Shown here: positions 47,101 to 57,942 of the stretch, piece after piece
Layout of the letters: each line of letters starts with the position of its first letter
Numbering within the stretch: the stretch's first letter is position 1
Assembly: GCA_032358165.1 (NCBI GenBank)
Contig: JAALGY010000020.1
Span: 372,001 to 436,000 of the forward strand
Length of the DNA stretch: 64,000 bases
Direction: 5' to 3'
From: Diplosphaera chodatii
Lineage: Eukaryota > Chlorophyta > Trebouxiophyceae > Prasiolales > Stichococcaceae
Made by a program: the position numbers and the translations under genes
Notes under the pieces: model-generated
Told to the model about the DNA's origin: nothing
The model's input: the letters and a program-made list of their open reading frames with translations, nothing else
The model's database searches: none

Positions 47101-47927
47101 CCACATCGTGATGAGGCTGTACGAGAACAAGCAGTGCGTGGCTGCTGGCACCCTGCCTGCGGCCTGCACATGCGCACGCCCCAGGGCAGAGTGCACGAGC
47201 CAGGCTGCTGCAGTGACCATGTCGCACCTGGTGCGCGTGTTACCAGGGCCTTGGTGCGACCATCATAGGTGTGCCGGCTGCAGGGTGCCCGTGGACAGCC
47301 CGCAGCGGTTCCTGGTGGACGTGCAGTTCTCGGCGGGCGCCAACTACGACCCCTTCTCACTGGACCCCCTGCACCCGCATGTGCTGCCGGTGCTGCCGCG
47401 CCGGCCGCTGCACACCGGCAGCCTGTACCAGCCAGGTGCACCAGCACAGCAAATCAGGCCAAATGACCAGTCCGCAGCGGTCATTCAGCATGTGGACAAC
47501 AGCTGAGCTGGGCGGGGTTCGTTCAGGGATGCGACCGCGCCGAGCACATGACTGGCAGCGTCGCTGCTGCCAAGCCGCGCTTTGGCAGCTGTGGGTCGCA
47601 CATCCCTGCTGGGCCTTTCACGGGCGACAAGTAGTGGGCGTGGTGGGTGCAGATTCCGATGACGAGGAGGGCGGCTGCCCGACGCTGGCCGACCTGGAGG
47701 CGGGCCTCAAGCCGATGTCCACGCCCGCCAAGGCGTCCACCTACACGTGCGCGTGTTTTTGCGGAGGAGTCCCTCTGCTGTGCACCGACCATCCTTGGCT
47801 GGTCACACTTTGCACACCTGCCTTGTGGTCGTCACCCAGAAGACTGATGCGTCGGGATACTTCTGAGGAGTCTCTGATGACATGTCTTGTGGTGCAGGTA
47901 CACCATGTTTTAGGGATCTGCCACTGA
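38157..47927 (+). CDS. VIP1: diphosphoinositol-pentakisphosphate kinase (PPIP5K/VIP1)
   Basis: A bifunctional enzyme: the N-terminal ATP-grasp kinase phosphorylates InsP6/InsP7, and the C-terminal histidine-phosphatase-like domain opposes it. The 31 exons are 38157..38480, 38734..38814, 38966..39130, 39404..39502, 39711..39813, 39984..40154, 40237..40304, 40443..40565, 40774..40908, 41027..41140, 41325..41402, 41506..41613, 41813..41893, 42108..42206, 42404..42580, 42865..43070, 43248..43338, 43505..43634, 43810..43916, 44041..44346, 44489..44599, 44786..44893, 44997..45077, 45280..45435, 45678..45846, 46037..46126, 46298..46532, 46726..46847, 47010..47133, 47284..47435 and 47653..47927 (about 1462 residues). 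Kinase motifs are [64 protein letters not shown] and VCGFDLLRS. The phosphatase motif [14 protein letters not shown] is near residue 505 and [11 protein letters not shown] follows near 1240. Disordered Ser/Pro/Ala-rich insertions fill exons 18-20 and 25-27. Three introns have GC donors. The last exon end is uncertain (alternative stop at 47913). Confidence 0.95.
46354..46422 (+). repeat. in-frame minisatellite in VIP1 exon 27
   Basis: A GC-rich repeat of about 21 bp encodes successive [14 protein letters not shown] and EASPAAGPG units in the disordered insertion of the phosphatase domain. Units differ by only a few bases, indicating recent slippage. Confidence 0.75.
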
Positions 47928-48399
47928 CGAAAAGGTTTTCAGGAGGCGAGCAAACGTGCTGCCTAGCAATATTTTCAGCGACGCAGTTGCCAGCGTGACC
48001 GCAAGCACTGTAGCGATCTGCACGTATATCGCAGCATGCAGAACAGAGAGGCACGCTGCGCACAGCTTTCATCGTCATCTGTGTTCACCCAAAACCGGCG
48101 CCTGATACATGAGCAGGCTACTCTGGAGGTGCTTGAGGGTTTCATCCCTGAACCATGTTGTAAAGCATGGCAGCTTTCCTCGCAAGCAAGTGTAGCACAA
48201 TCAATGCCTGAGAAGTCACAGCAGCAGAGTCGTGGGTGTGCCAGCCAATCAAGCATCTTCGACAAATCAAGTGAGCAAGCTGAGAGTTTCCCAGCAGTGG
48301 TGCAGCACAAGCGCGCACTGGCACAGCAGCACTTCACAGCTGGTGCCACCAGTCATTCCCATCCCTTGGTATCGACCTGGGTGGACCAAAGCTGCATCA
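47928..48399. other. intergenic between convergent VIP1 and ceramide synthase genes
   Basis: This holds the 3' untranslated regions of both genes. A TGTAA word (48159-48163), the polyadenylation signal used by many chlorophytes, lies about 230 bp after the VIP1 stop and could be its processing signal. No other feature is seen. Confidence 0.35.
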
Positions 48400-50751
48400 T
48401 CAGTCTTCCTTCTCGGCCGCCACCTCAGCCTCGATCTCAGCCTCGATCTCGGCATCGCTGTCGTCGTCCGCCTCCCGCACATCGGCGGCCATCGAGCCCT
48501 TCAGCACCCTGGTCAGCACCTTGATAATGAGCCACGTCCTGCAGGGCAAACGAAGTGCATGCGCTGATGTTTGAGGTTGCTGACTGCCCAGCCATGGGCC
48601 TCCGAGCACACTCAGCATGCGGGCAGCTAAGCGGACCCCTGCTGCAGATGCATCGTGCAGGACCAACATGCATGAATACAGAGGGCGGCACGGCGCACCA
48701 GTAGATGTGAAGCACCAGCAGCAGGATGAGCAGCGCGTTGAAGATCTCGTAGTGCGGGCTCACGTTGACTTCCACCGGCTGCTCCTTGGCCACTGCCTGT
48801 GCAGCGTGGTCAGTGCCACGGTAGGTTGCAATGTTCACGAGAGGGATGCAGAGCAGGCTGGGTCACAGCGGTCAAGAGCCACACCAGCAACAGCGCTGAG
48901 CATGGCATGACAGCGGGCATGCCCAGGCAGGCCTGGCGCTGTGGACTGTTAGATGGGCATGCAGCCGGCGGTCCGCATAAGAGAGCACCAGGCGGAGCAT
49001 CCAGAAAACCTGATCTTGGCAAGACGCGTGACGTCCTGGATCAGGCACGGTGGGGGGCAGCTGGTGTGCGGCTGCGCACCACGGTGTCGATGAGCGTGGA
49101 GCGGATGACCCAGTTGGGGAAGAGGACGAGGCGGGTGACGATCCAGGAGGCCAGGAACAGGCCGAAGAAGATGTTGGGCACCGTCTCCACGCGCGCGTAG
49201 CGGAACATCTTGGCCAGCTCCAGGAAGATGTCGTTGACGTCGTGCAGCAGGAACACCACCGCGCCCACCTTGGTCACGCTGCAGGGTGGGCACTTCACGG
49301 TTTAGGGCATCAAAGGTCACGCTGCAGAACATGCAGACACGAGCCTCGCCTGCCAGCATGCAGTCAGCTCGCTGCTGCAGATTCTGGGTGCTGCATACTA
49401 GGGGGCAGCTGGACCCGGCGGCATCCTGGCCCATACAAACGCAGCCTGCCAGTGCAGCCCTGTAGCGATGGCAGAGCGTTGCCAGCTGATAGACGTCGCC
49501 CTACGACGCACTTGATGTAGTAGGAGTACATGATGAGGGTGAGGGTCGCGAGGTGGTGCGCCAGGGACTCGAGGAAGTCCTTCCGCCGCACCTCCCAGAA
49601 CAGCAGCGACGGGATCGCCTGCATCAGAGCGGCATCTTTGCAACCCCTTCCATGGGAGACCTACTGCAATGCAGGAGCGGCATGCTGGTGCCCGCACTCT
49701 GGTTGAATGCGAGTGCATCATGTGGGTGGCGCCCCTTCCAAATGGCAGAACTCGCTGAAGCAAATTGCACAAGGTGTGTTTCACGCTGCAGGTTGCGGCA
49801 TTGCCACGTCTTCCCCAACAAAGCCCAACCTGCATGTAGAAGCCCATCTCCAGGCAGTACAGGAGCCGCACACCCGCGGGCACATCGTAATCACAGGGTA
49901 TTTGCGTGCAGCCATCCCACATGGCACGGCTTCTGACAAACCACCTGCGGATTGCACAACCGAGCAAGTCGACTACAGGCAACAATCTGTGGCATGCTGA
50001 TGCACCGCAAACACTGTGCTGATGGCACAGCGAGCACGCTGGCGGGTTCTCACGAAATGTTGCGGGTGGCTGCAAAGGCTGCAACAGCCATGGAAAGGTA
50101 CATGACTGCCTTCCACCACGACTCTGCAGGAAAGAGAAAGGGCAGTTTCCTGTCTGATCATGTAAAGCCGCGTTGGCAGGTGATGACCACTGCAAAGCCT
50201 GAAGGTCTGGCGCACGACAGCCTGCGACATGCCATGCACCTTTCCACTTGTATATCAGGGAGTGCTGGTTGGCTGTGGGCTGCTTGTGGGTGCTGCCGCA
50301 GATCATCCTCCTCCCCAGGGGCTGCACACCACAGCAGCCGCTCCTCAGTTGGCAACCGCTACAACAAGACAGTGCAGTGCAGCAGTTTGTTCCAGCACAT
50401 TCCTGTCAGGAAGCGGTTGTAGATCAGTGTGTGCGGTGCACTGGTGCAGCCGCCCCTCGTGAATCCGCTGCGGAAACCACCGCCGCCGCCATCTGTCGCA
50501 TGGAGGCCTCGACTCGAGCATGCAGCCACGCACGGAGCGCAGGGCACCTTGAAAAGGAGGTAGTCGAGCGCGCCACGCAGGAAGGGCAGCGTACAGGCGA
50601 TTGCGAGCGCCAGACCGATGTCCGCATGCTCCCCGAAAACGCGGTCCGCCAGCCGCACCAGCGGCGTGCCCGCGAGCCATCCAAGCTCATGCAGCACCGG
50701 CGCCGGGCGGGTGCCGTTCATGGCGCTCTTGATGTGCTGTGCCGCCTCCAT
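48400..50751 (-). CDS. LAG1: ceramide synthase (LAG1/TLC family)
   Basis: This ER multi-span enzyme N-acylates sphingoid bases with acyl-CoA. The eight minus-strand exons, left to right, are 48400..48538, 48699..48796, 49080..49278, 49512..49618, 49830..49944, 50054..50123, 50240..50264 and 50548..50751, giving 318 residues. The TLC core carries FWEVRRKDFLESLAHHLATL (catalytic-type histidine pair, about residues 159-160) and the Lag motif FLLHDVNDIFLELAKMFRYA (about residues 183-202). These are followed by hydrophobic segments FFGLFLASWIVTRLVLFP and FNALLILLLVLHIYW. The C-terminus is acidic (AEIEAEIEAEVAAEKED), as is common in the family. There is no homeodomain insertion, as in plant and fungal enzymes. 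The second exon is only 25 bp. The stretch between 50264 and 50548 may hide another small exon, because the family usually has about 15 more residues there. Confidence 0.92.
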
Positions 50752-51081
50752 GACTGACGAGCATTCAGGCTGCCATGCTGGGCATGCACTGCCTGTTGCC
50801 TCCAATTTTGGACAAAGTTGACTTGTTGCAGCGCAACTAAGACCAGGGATCGGCACACAGGTCTTTCAACGCCCTCGCTGTTGGCGCTTGGGAGCGGATG
50901 AATGACTCTTGGCAGTGGGCTGCTCCGCCAGCTGAGTGAGCCCATGCAGCAAGAAAGCTTGCCTGCCCTGTACCGAGTGAGAGGACTCTAGACACTCTCA
51001 GCGGGCTCAGTTCCCGGGGAACTCTGAGCTGTAGTACAGAGAGCCGAGAGAGGCCGGGTGCAGAAGCCTGTCTGTTGAGCG
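50752..51081. other. divergent promoter region, ceramide synthase / surface protein
   Basis: This 330-bp interval separates two divergently transcribed genes and must contain both promoters. No TATA-like or other defined element is evident. Confidence 0.4.
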
Positions 51082-54000
51082 ATGTCAGGCGCCCTCAACC
51101 CGCAGCGGCGTCAGCGTGGAGCTGCGGATATGTGGCGACGCAGCGGCGGCGCGCCGGCTGCTGGCGGGCTGCTGGCGCTGGCGCTGGCGCTGGTGTTGTC
51201 AGTCGGACCAGAGGCGGTGGCGGGCGTTTCAGTGGCGCAAGCGTGCCGGGAGGTGTCCTGCTTCTCCGGCGTCGTGGCGGCATGCGGCAGCTGCCTCCCG
51301 GCGCAAGCGGACGCGGTGAGTGGGCGGGTCAGACATGTTTTCAGTCGCGAGGCCTGAAAGTCCCGAAGGGGCGGGGCAGGCCCCCGATTGTCGGTCCAGC
51401 CGGCCCTGGCAGCCCGCGATCGCGCCGAGCAGGCCCTCAGTCGGATCATACGCGCGGTCTGATAGGCGCTGCGTAGCATCAGCTGTTGTGGGCGCGCGTC
51501 TTGCCGGGTTTCTTGTGCGTGAAAAGGCTCTGGACTCTCCGACATGCGCTTGCGCGCCACACCACGCGACGCGGCCGCTGCACCTCACTGTTGATCCGAG
51601 AGGCCGTGTTCGACGCGTTTCGTGGGCTGCCCGTTGGAGTATGAACTGCAGCAGACAGCCACTGTCATGGCTTTCCTGAGCTCCAGAGACAGCGTTTGGA
51701 CGTCTTTCAAGCGACGGACTGCCCCTGGCGCGACCACCGCCGGCCGCCGGTCTGGCCGCCTGTAGCTCAGTCGGTGCTGCAATCGTGAGAAGTTCCCCCA
51801 GGCACGGCAGCTTCTCCGGACGGCCCCAGCAATCCCAGCTGGCCGGTGGGCCCCCTGGCTGCGCAGCTCGGGCGCACATGGCTGCTCCTGCAGCTTACTA
51901 CTCCATGCATACATTTAGACGTTCAGGGAGGCTTGCGCATGATTGCACCCCGTAACATGTCCCCACGTGACGGTTCTGTGGGTGGCAATGGGGGTCGACG
52001 CTTCGCCGGGTCGGTTCGCGGACGGCCGCTGTCTTTGGCAGCCTCAACCACTTTGCTCCTTCTTGGAGCTTGTGGCCGCCTCAGTAGGCTACAAACAGCG
52101 ATCAGGGCTCGGAAGTGTGCTGCGTCCTATCCTGAAGGGTCCAGTTTACTCATTGGGCAACCCTGCAGCTGACGTCCTGCGGCCTTGCGTCGCCGAGGGT
52201 GACCCCGTGACCGACAGTCCCGCGTGTTCGTGGCCTGTGATAGCTCCATTGTATTGCGGGATCACGAAGGCGTCAGCTACCCTGCCGCTAGTAGCGTACC
52301 TGTTTGTGGGTCTGGCCTCACCAGACAGACCGTCCTTTTGGACAAGCGCCTGTGTTTGTACACGGTGAATAGACGACGACGCATGACCCCATTGTGCGAT
52401 CGTGTTAGCAAGCTGCGTTCGCTGGGTCCAAACCAGTCGGCTTGAGAGGCTGCCTTGGGCCCCGTGTAAAGTTCGGGTGCAAGACACGATCAGTCCGGAT
52501 GTCCTCTGCTGCCGTGCGTTGCCGAGTCCCTTCTTGAACTGTCGTCAGAGTGTATCGAGTCCTTCATCCCCCGCTGCAGCCTTGGCGTAATGCGTTGCGT
52601 TGCCTCAGTGTGCATCCCAAAGTCAGCCAGATGGTTGCTGCATGCGATGTGACCCCTGTTTCGTGTACCCCCGCAGTTCTGCAAGTCGCCGTGCCAGCCG
52701 TCGTGGGGCAGCCTGGACGTCATCACCTGCCTGAGCGAAGCGGGCAACCAGTACTGGCTCAATGTGAGTGCGGTGCTGTAAGTGCGGCCTCTGACAGCTA
52801 CAGCATGACAATGCATCAGCATGCAAGCTGACTGCTCACACCGTGCCCCGCCGACGCCTGAGGGTCGTCCCTCACCGCTGCCGCAGAACATCCAATCGCT
52901 CAACATCAAGTGCGGGCTACCGCCGATCCCCAAAGGGGCAGCGGCCGATGGCACAGCAGACGGAGGCCTTGGCGCTGTGCCGGGCAGCACACCAGCCGCC
53001 GCCGACACACCGACAGCAGCAGGCAGCGTCACAGCGCCCGCCACAGTGGACATCAGCACTGTCCCGGAGGCGAGCCTGTCTACACGCGGCGGCGGCGAGT
53101 CTCCAACAGCCGCAGCGCTGGCCACTCCGGCAGCGGGAGCCACAACGCCGGCAGGCGCGATTGGCGGCACGACGCCAGCAACAGGCGCCGCAGCAGCTGC
53201 AGCCGCCGCCGGGGCGACCGACGTTGGTGCCTCGACCGGCGTCAACGCTGCCGGCGTCCCGCAGTCAGTGTCCAACACAGGCGGCGCCGGCACCACAGGA
53301 ACTGCAGTCGACACTGGCGGCGTCATCTCATGTGAGCAGGGCCTGCTCGGTGGCTCGCGCCTTGTCACCCAACTGCAGTACTCCTTGGCATGGCGGGCTG
53401 CACTCTGAGGTGCAACCAGCCATCCTGGCTTGGATAATCAGTAACTGCCTCTGCTTTTGCAGCCGCCATTGCGACATTTGGATGCGCAGCGACTGCGCCG
53501 AGGCTGAACATGGCCGTGGCCAGCGGCTGCGTGACATCCGTCACCCAGAACAACGCCTGCACACAGCCCTGCCAGGCCCAGTTTGCGACGGTGAGCCAGT
53601 TGTGGCTCAGCCGTTGCCTACTGCTGTGACGGATGTGTGTCCTTGATTAGTACTACAGTGCCTACAAACTCGGCCATGACGGTGGGCCTACCTCTTTCTG
53701 CAGTTTGCTGCGGCATGTCGCAACACGATGGCGCAGGACTCGTTCTACGGCGACACATGGGCAGGCATCTTCAAGCTGTGCAGCGTCTCCTTCGACCTCA
53801 GGGGGCCGAGGGTGAGTCCTGTCATGCTTGCACGCCGCCAGCATGGTCGAGTGTGCCGGTTTGCTATAGTGCACCACGCGACCCATGGCCCCCCCATGGT
53901 TCTGCAGACCTCGGGACGTGCATTTGCATACAGCAGGCAGCTGTGCAGGGACGTACATGCACAGAGGCCAATGCACCCCTCCTGCAGGTGGTGGATGTGC

Positions 54001-54365
54001 CAGCGAACTTGGCAGGCGGCGCTGTCGTCGCCACGGCAGCGTCCACCCAGGCCGTCAGCTCTGGCAACATGCCGCTGTTGGAGGCGGCAGCACCCAAGAG
54101 CGCAGACCAGGCAGCGTCCAGCAGCATGGTGCGTTCGTCGTGCACGTTGAGGCTCGACGTCGCACATGATGCATCTGTCTGTACTGCCCGCTGGTAGCGG
54201 CAGTCAGGGTGCCGTGTTTGCACACCAGCACATGCTCAAACATGCTTTTGCTCTGCGACAAGGATGGCATGTGGCGGCCCAACATGTTCGTCTGTGGACT
54301 TGCAGGTGCTCAGCACCATTCCCCTGTTGTCAGCGGCAGCTGCAGCTGCATTGCTTTTGCTTTGA
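51082..54365 (+). CDS. cysteine-rich, probably GPI-anchored surface protein, copy 1
   Basis: The seven exons are 51082..51315, 52677..52763, 52887..53331, 53463..53590, 53704..53811, 53988..54128 and 54306..54365, giving 400 residues. The N-terminus has a basic stretch then a hydrophobic core (LLALALALVLSV) ending VAG: a signal peptide. An in-frame ATG at 51130 would give a more standard one. Cysteine-rich blocks follow: CREVSCFSGVVAACGSCLP, FCKSPCQPSWGSLDVITC, GCVTSVTQNNACTQPCQAQF and ACRNTMAQDSF, then FKLCSVSF. Between blocks two and three lies a spacer of about 120 residues rich in A, T, G and P. The C-terminus is small residues (SADQAASSSM) followed by a hydrophobic tail ending at the stop (LLSAAAAAALLLL), as in GPI-anchor signals. 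I recognise no named family. The next gene is a paralogue. Confidence 0.8.
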
Positions 54366-55730
54366 GCGCTGAGCGCAGCTCCATCTGCGCACCCTCAGCG
54401 ATGCAGCAGCGGCACGTCAGCGTCGCAGCTGCCCCATTCAGCGTTCTGCGAAGTTGTGTCAGCAGCAGCAGCAGCAGCAGCAGCCGCATGCGGGACATCC
54501 TGCAGGTCGGCATCGAGTGCAATACATATTGCCGGTATGAGCATCAGTTTTATCAGCAGCCGCCTGAGCTGCAAGGCCGTCTTCACCGCCTGAAGACTGG
54601 CGCTTGCAGCGTCAGCATGTCCAGCGGCGGCAGCGGCAGGGTGGCTGGAGCTGCGCCCATCGTGCATCGGCGCAGCAACGAATTTTTGGCAGCGCTCCTC
54701 TCCGTGAGGTGCTACGCCGTGAGCTCAGGCCGCCGGGGCGTGTGGTTCGCAGGGAGAGCAGTATTTCGTGCATTTCATGCGTTTTACCATGCCAGCGCAG
54801 CAGGCCCACGGGCTGTGTTAGCGCGGGAGCCCATCGCCCTCCGTTCGGCGCTGGGTAGCCCCACCTGGGGCACAGCTCGCGCATCTGCAGCGCAGGGGGC
54901 GGCGCAGGATGACTAACTCTGGTTTCCGTTGGAACCTGTAGAGACAGGTGCACGCAAGTGGTTTTCTTCGCCGCCCGCTTTCGGTCCACACTGTGAAGCA
55001 GCTCATACTTCTGCCGCTGGTTTCCAAGAGCGCTGTGATTTGGAGTGCGCCAGTGTCGGTCGTGATGTGCATGGGCACCCGCGTGCCAACATGGGTTCAT
55101 TGGGGGGTGCATCCAGAGAGACAGGCGGCGTCCACCGCTCTATCGTGGTGGCTTCGCCTGAGAAGTATGCACGCGCGTGCCGCATGTCGTGGGTATTGAG
55201 CATCCGGCATCCTTTGGGAAAGGGTCCAGACCAGGCTCAAATGATGCCGCTGGGTCGCTGCAGCAAAGCGGTCTGCTTTGAGAGGTAGTCTGATCTTGCG
55301 CCTTGTAAGCACTGTCAGATATCCCATGTCTCGTGCGCTCTTCTGCCATGGTTGACATCATGTCAGCTCCCTCCTTATCAGCACTGCTGAAAATGCACTC
55401 GCACGGGCATCTGGAGCTGGATCTGCGTCCTGCCCTCCTCAGGGCTTCTGCCCAGAAACAGCACTACAGCAGGTCAAATACGGTACTGCTGAACCCTACA
55501 GCTGTCGACGGCCTGTGGTGATGACAAATCCGTCTGACAGGTAGCACAGCTCAACGCCAAGAAAGTTGTTTGCGTTGCAGCGCGACAAGTCGCACACCTT
55601 GATAGCGTTCTTGGGAAGTGCAGTCGTCACCTGACCTTCGAGGTGGCGTGGGGTCAAGTCGGTGCCAAAGCAGGACCGCACCAGCTCGTGTTGACTGAGA
55701 TTTGATTACAGACGTGCACGGCCAGCAGCC
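54366..55730. other. intergenic between the tandem surface-protein genes
   Basis: No gene is supported. A CAG microsatellite of about eight units lies at 54461-54484. The long plus-strand frame at 54209-54916 overlaps the last exon of the upstream gene in another frame and has no domain. Confidence 0.4.
54461..54484. repeat. CAG trinucleotide microsatellite
   Basis: This is an uninterrupted run of about eight CAG/AGC units downstream of the surface-protein gene stop. It is probably in the 3' flank. Confidence 0.8.
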
Positions 55731-57443
55731 ATGAGGCATCGGCAGCAACAGCTCGGCGTGCTAGCATCCTTATTCGTGCTTCTAGTGCCACATACTGCTG
55801 CACAGAATGGAGCCAGGCTATGCACGCTGGGAGGCCGGTGCCTGGGAAACATCACCACAGCATGCACGTGCACAAGCAACAGCGATTCAGCGGTGAGCTT
55901 GAACTCCGCAACACGTTTGATCAGGCGTACCTTTCGATTTTCACCATCGGAGCAGCATGTTACAGACGGTGAAGGGCTGTGCGCTTGCCTTCAAGCCGCA
56001 AGCAGCCAAAGCAAATTTGCCGTTCTCCTTCTATGATGTCACCTGGTGGGTGGCTGCAGTTCTGCGGGGATGCGTGTCGCAGCACGTGGGGCGGCGCAGA
56101 TACGTTAGGTGCGTGCTGGACCAGCAGCCAATATTCCATCGATGTGGCGCCTTGCAAATTGGAGTCATAGTGACCATTTGTATGGACTTAGGTTGGGTGC
56201 TGTTGCGTCGCAGACTGCATTCAGCTGGCTGGCAATGACGGTGCTGTCCAGGTAAGTGGGTGTGGTTGTGCAGCAACTGTTCATCAGCAGGTGGCGTGGC
56301 TCACAACACCCAGGCAGCTGCTGCAGGCACGCTGTGATGCCACTTGCAGGCGTTGACGACTCTGACACAGCGCTGCAACGCACGCGCAGCCGGCGGCAAC
56401 GCCTCAGAGCTGACAGCCAGCTACCAATCAGGTGGGTGCCAGATGCCAGTGTGGCCTGCTGTGTAGTTGGGGGCCAATGAGGCTGCTGCTGCCACGGTGC
56501 GACTCTGGTGTGCTAAATGTGCGAGACGACACCCATAAGGTACCTCTGCACCGTTTGCAGATGTCGAGGCCCAGCTCGGCTGCCTTTCAGATGTCCCGTA
56601 TGACTCGGACGCTGCGCAGCAGTGCCTGTCAGCGGCTTCCAATGCCAGCTGCCCGGCGGCCTGCAGCAACCTGCTTGGCTCGGTAAGCGCTCTGAGCTTC
56701 TATTGATGAAGCAGCCTGTGGACGCACACAGGTCCACCTGTACACACCTCAACAGCTTCTCACTGCAAGCAGTGCCATTCTGACTGTGTCTATGCTGCAG
56801 ATCCCAGCCTCGTGCAGGACCAGCATAGAGGCCAGTCCCTTGCTTGGCGGCCAATTGTGAGGCCCCCCTGCCACGCTGTCAAGTGTGGTGCTCACTACAC
56901 CTTGCTTCCGACAGCTCGCACGCGTCTTCATGCGTGACGAAAGCACAGCTCCCGACTGACCTTCTGCTGGTGCATGTCCACAGCTCGCTGCTGTTCAGCG
57001 GCTGCAACGTCAGCGCAACATCAGACGCAGCCGCCGCCTCCACCGGCAGCGGCATATCCAGTAATCTCTGACTGCAACTGTGCCTGGGGTGTACATGCAG
57101 ATCTATCTGCCGAGGCTTGCAAGTACCTTGCAAGCTTCACAGTGGCATGTGCACTGATGGACGCCGCTGTTACCGCAGGTGTCGACGCTGCACCACCGCC
57201 GCCGCCCGATGGTCGCATGACCATGAACACACAGCACGCTGCACCCAGGGCAGCGCTCGGCATGGGGCTGTGGCTACAGGTGACTCAGCTGTCCACCAAC
57301 AGGGTGTGCAACTAGCACGCAGGCAGGGTGTGGTCTGATGCACACACGGGAGGACCAGATGTAACACCCCTTGATATGCTTGCTTTGTTGATGCGCAGGT
57401 AGCGCTGGGGGCAATGCTATTGTGCTTAGGAGCTGCGTGGTAG
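55731..57443 (+). CDS. cysteine-rich, probably GPI-anchored surface protein, copy 2
   Basis: The eight exons are 55731..55892, 56060..56143, 56350..56431, 56561..56682, 56801..56856, 56984..57060, 57179..57279 and 57399..57443, giving 242 residues. The signal peptide is LGVLASLFVLLVPHTAAQ. Cysteine blocks are LCTLGGRCLGNITTACTC, FCGDACRSTWGGADTLGACW, LTTLTQRCNARAAGG, LGCLSDVPYDSDAAQQCLSA with NASCPAACSNLLGS, and ASCRTSIEASP then FSGCNVSA. After a Pro run (DAAPPPPPDGR) the protein ends in a hydrophobic tail (WLQVALGAMLLCLGAAW), as for GPI attachment. Exons 1-4 match exons 1-4 of the upstream gene in order and in boundary phase (0, 0, 1, 0), and FCGDACRSTW aligns with FCKSPCQPSW. The two are tandem paralogues; this one lacks the long Ala/Thr spacer. 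The donor after exon 2 (GTGGCG) is weak and chosen by that comparison. Confidence 0.78.
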
Positions 57444-57942
57444 GCAGAGCCAAAAGAGCGCATTGCAAGTGGCTACGAGCAGCAGCACCTGGTGCAAGCA
57501 TTCGGAGTAACATTCAGGATATATTTAGAGGATATGTTTAGAGCATAGCGGCACTCTCTGACTTGTTTTCTGACTAGTGACCAGTGACTCAATGAGCAAC
57601 TGCACAGATGTCTGCAACCTCAGTGGTTCGCGATCCTGCATGTATGAGGCCGAGTAGCCCCAGGATAGGGTATCAAGTCGTTGTCTGATTGCACTGATAA
57701 AGACGGTGCCATGCTGCACCTTTGTGCAAATGATTTCATTGCCGCTGCTGCCAGCTGAGCATTGCGTCCCACGGCAAGGCTCCCCACCCATTGGCACATG
57801 TCGCCAAAGCTGCCTCGTGCCTCACTGCCATGAGCCTGAAGCCGCCCTGGGAGCCACACCACGCCTTATGACATCTCTTTGCAACACCGCCTCTCGTTAC
57901 AGCTATCAGCATGCAAGCAGCGGGGACAGAAAAGTCGGCACC
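57444..57942. other. intergenic between convergent genes
   Basis: This holds the 3' ends of surface-protein copy 2 (+) and the methyltransferase gene (-). No other feature is seen. Confidence 0.4.

Noticed and set aside
49398..50327. 309-residue minus-strand open frame
   Set aside because: It reads through ceramide synthase exons and introns. Only the segments in the right frame and between splice sites match the LAG1 family.
54209..54916. 235-residue plus-strand open frame after surface-protein copy 1
   Set aside because: It overlaps the last coding exon in a different frame and crosses a CAG microsatellite; no domain was recognised.
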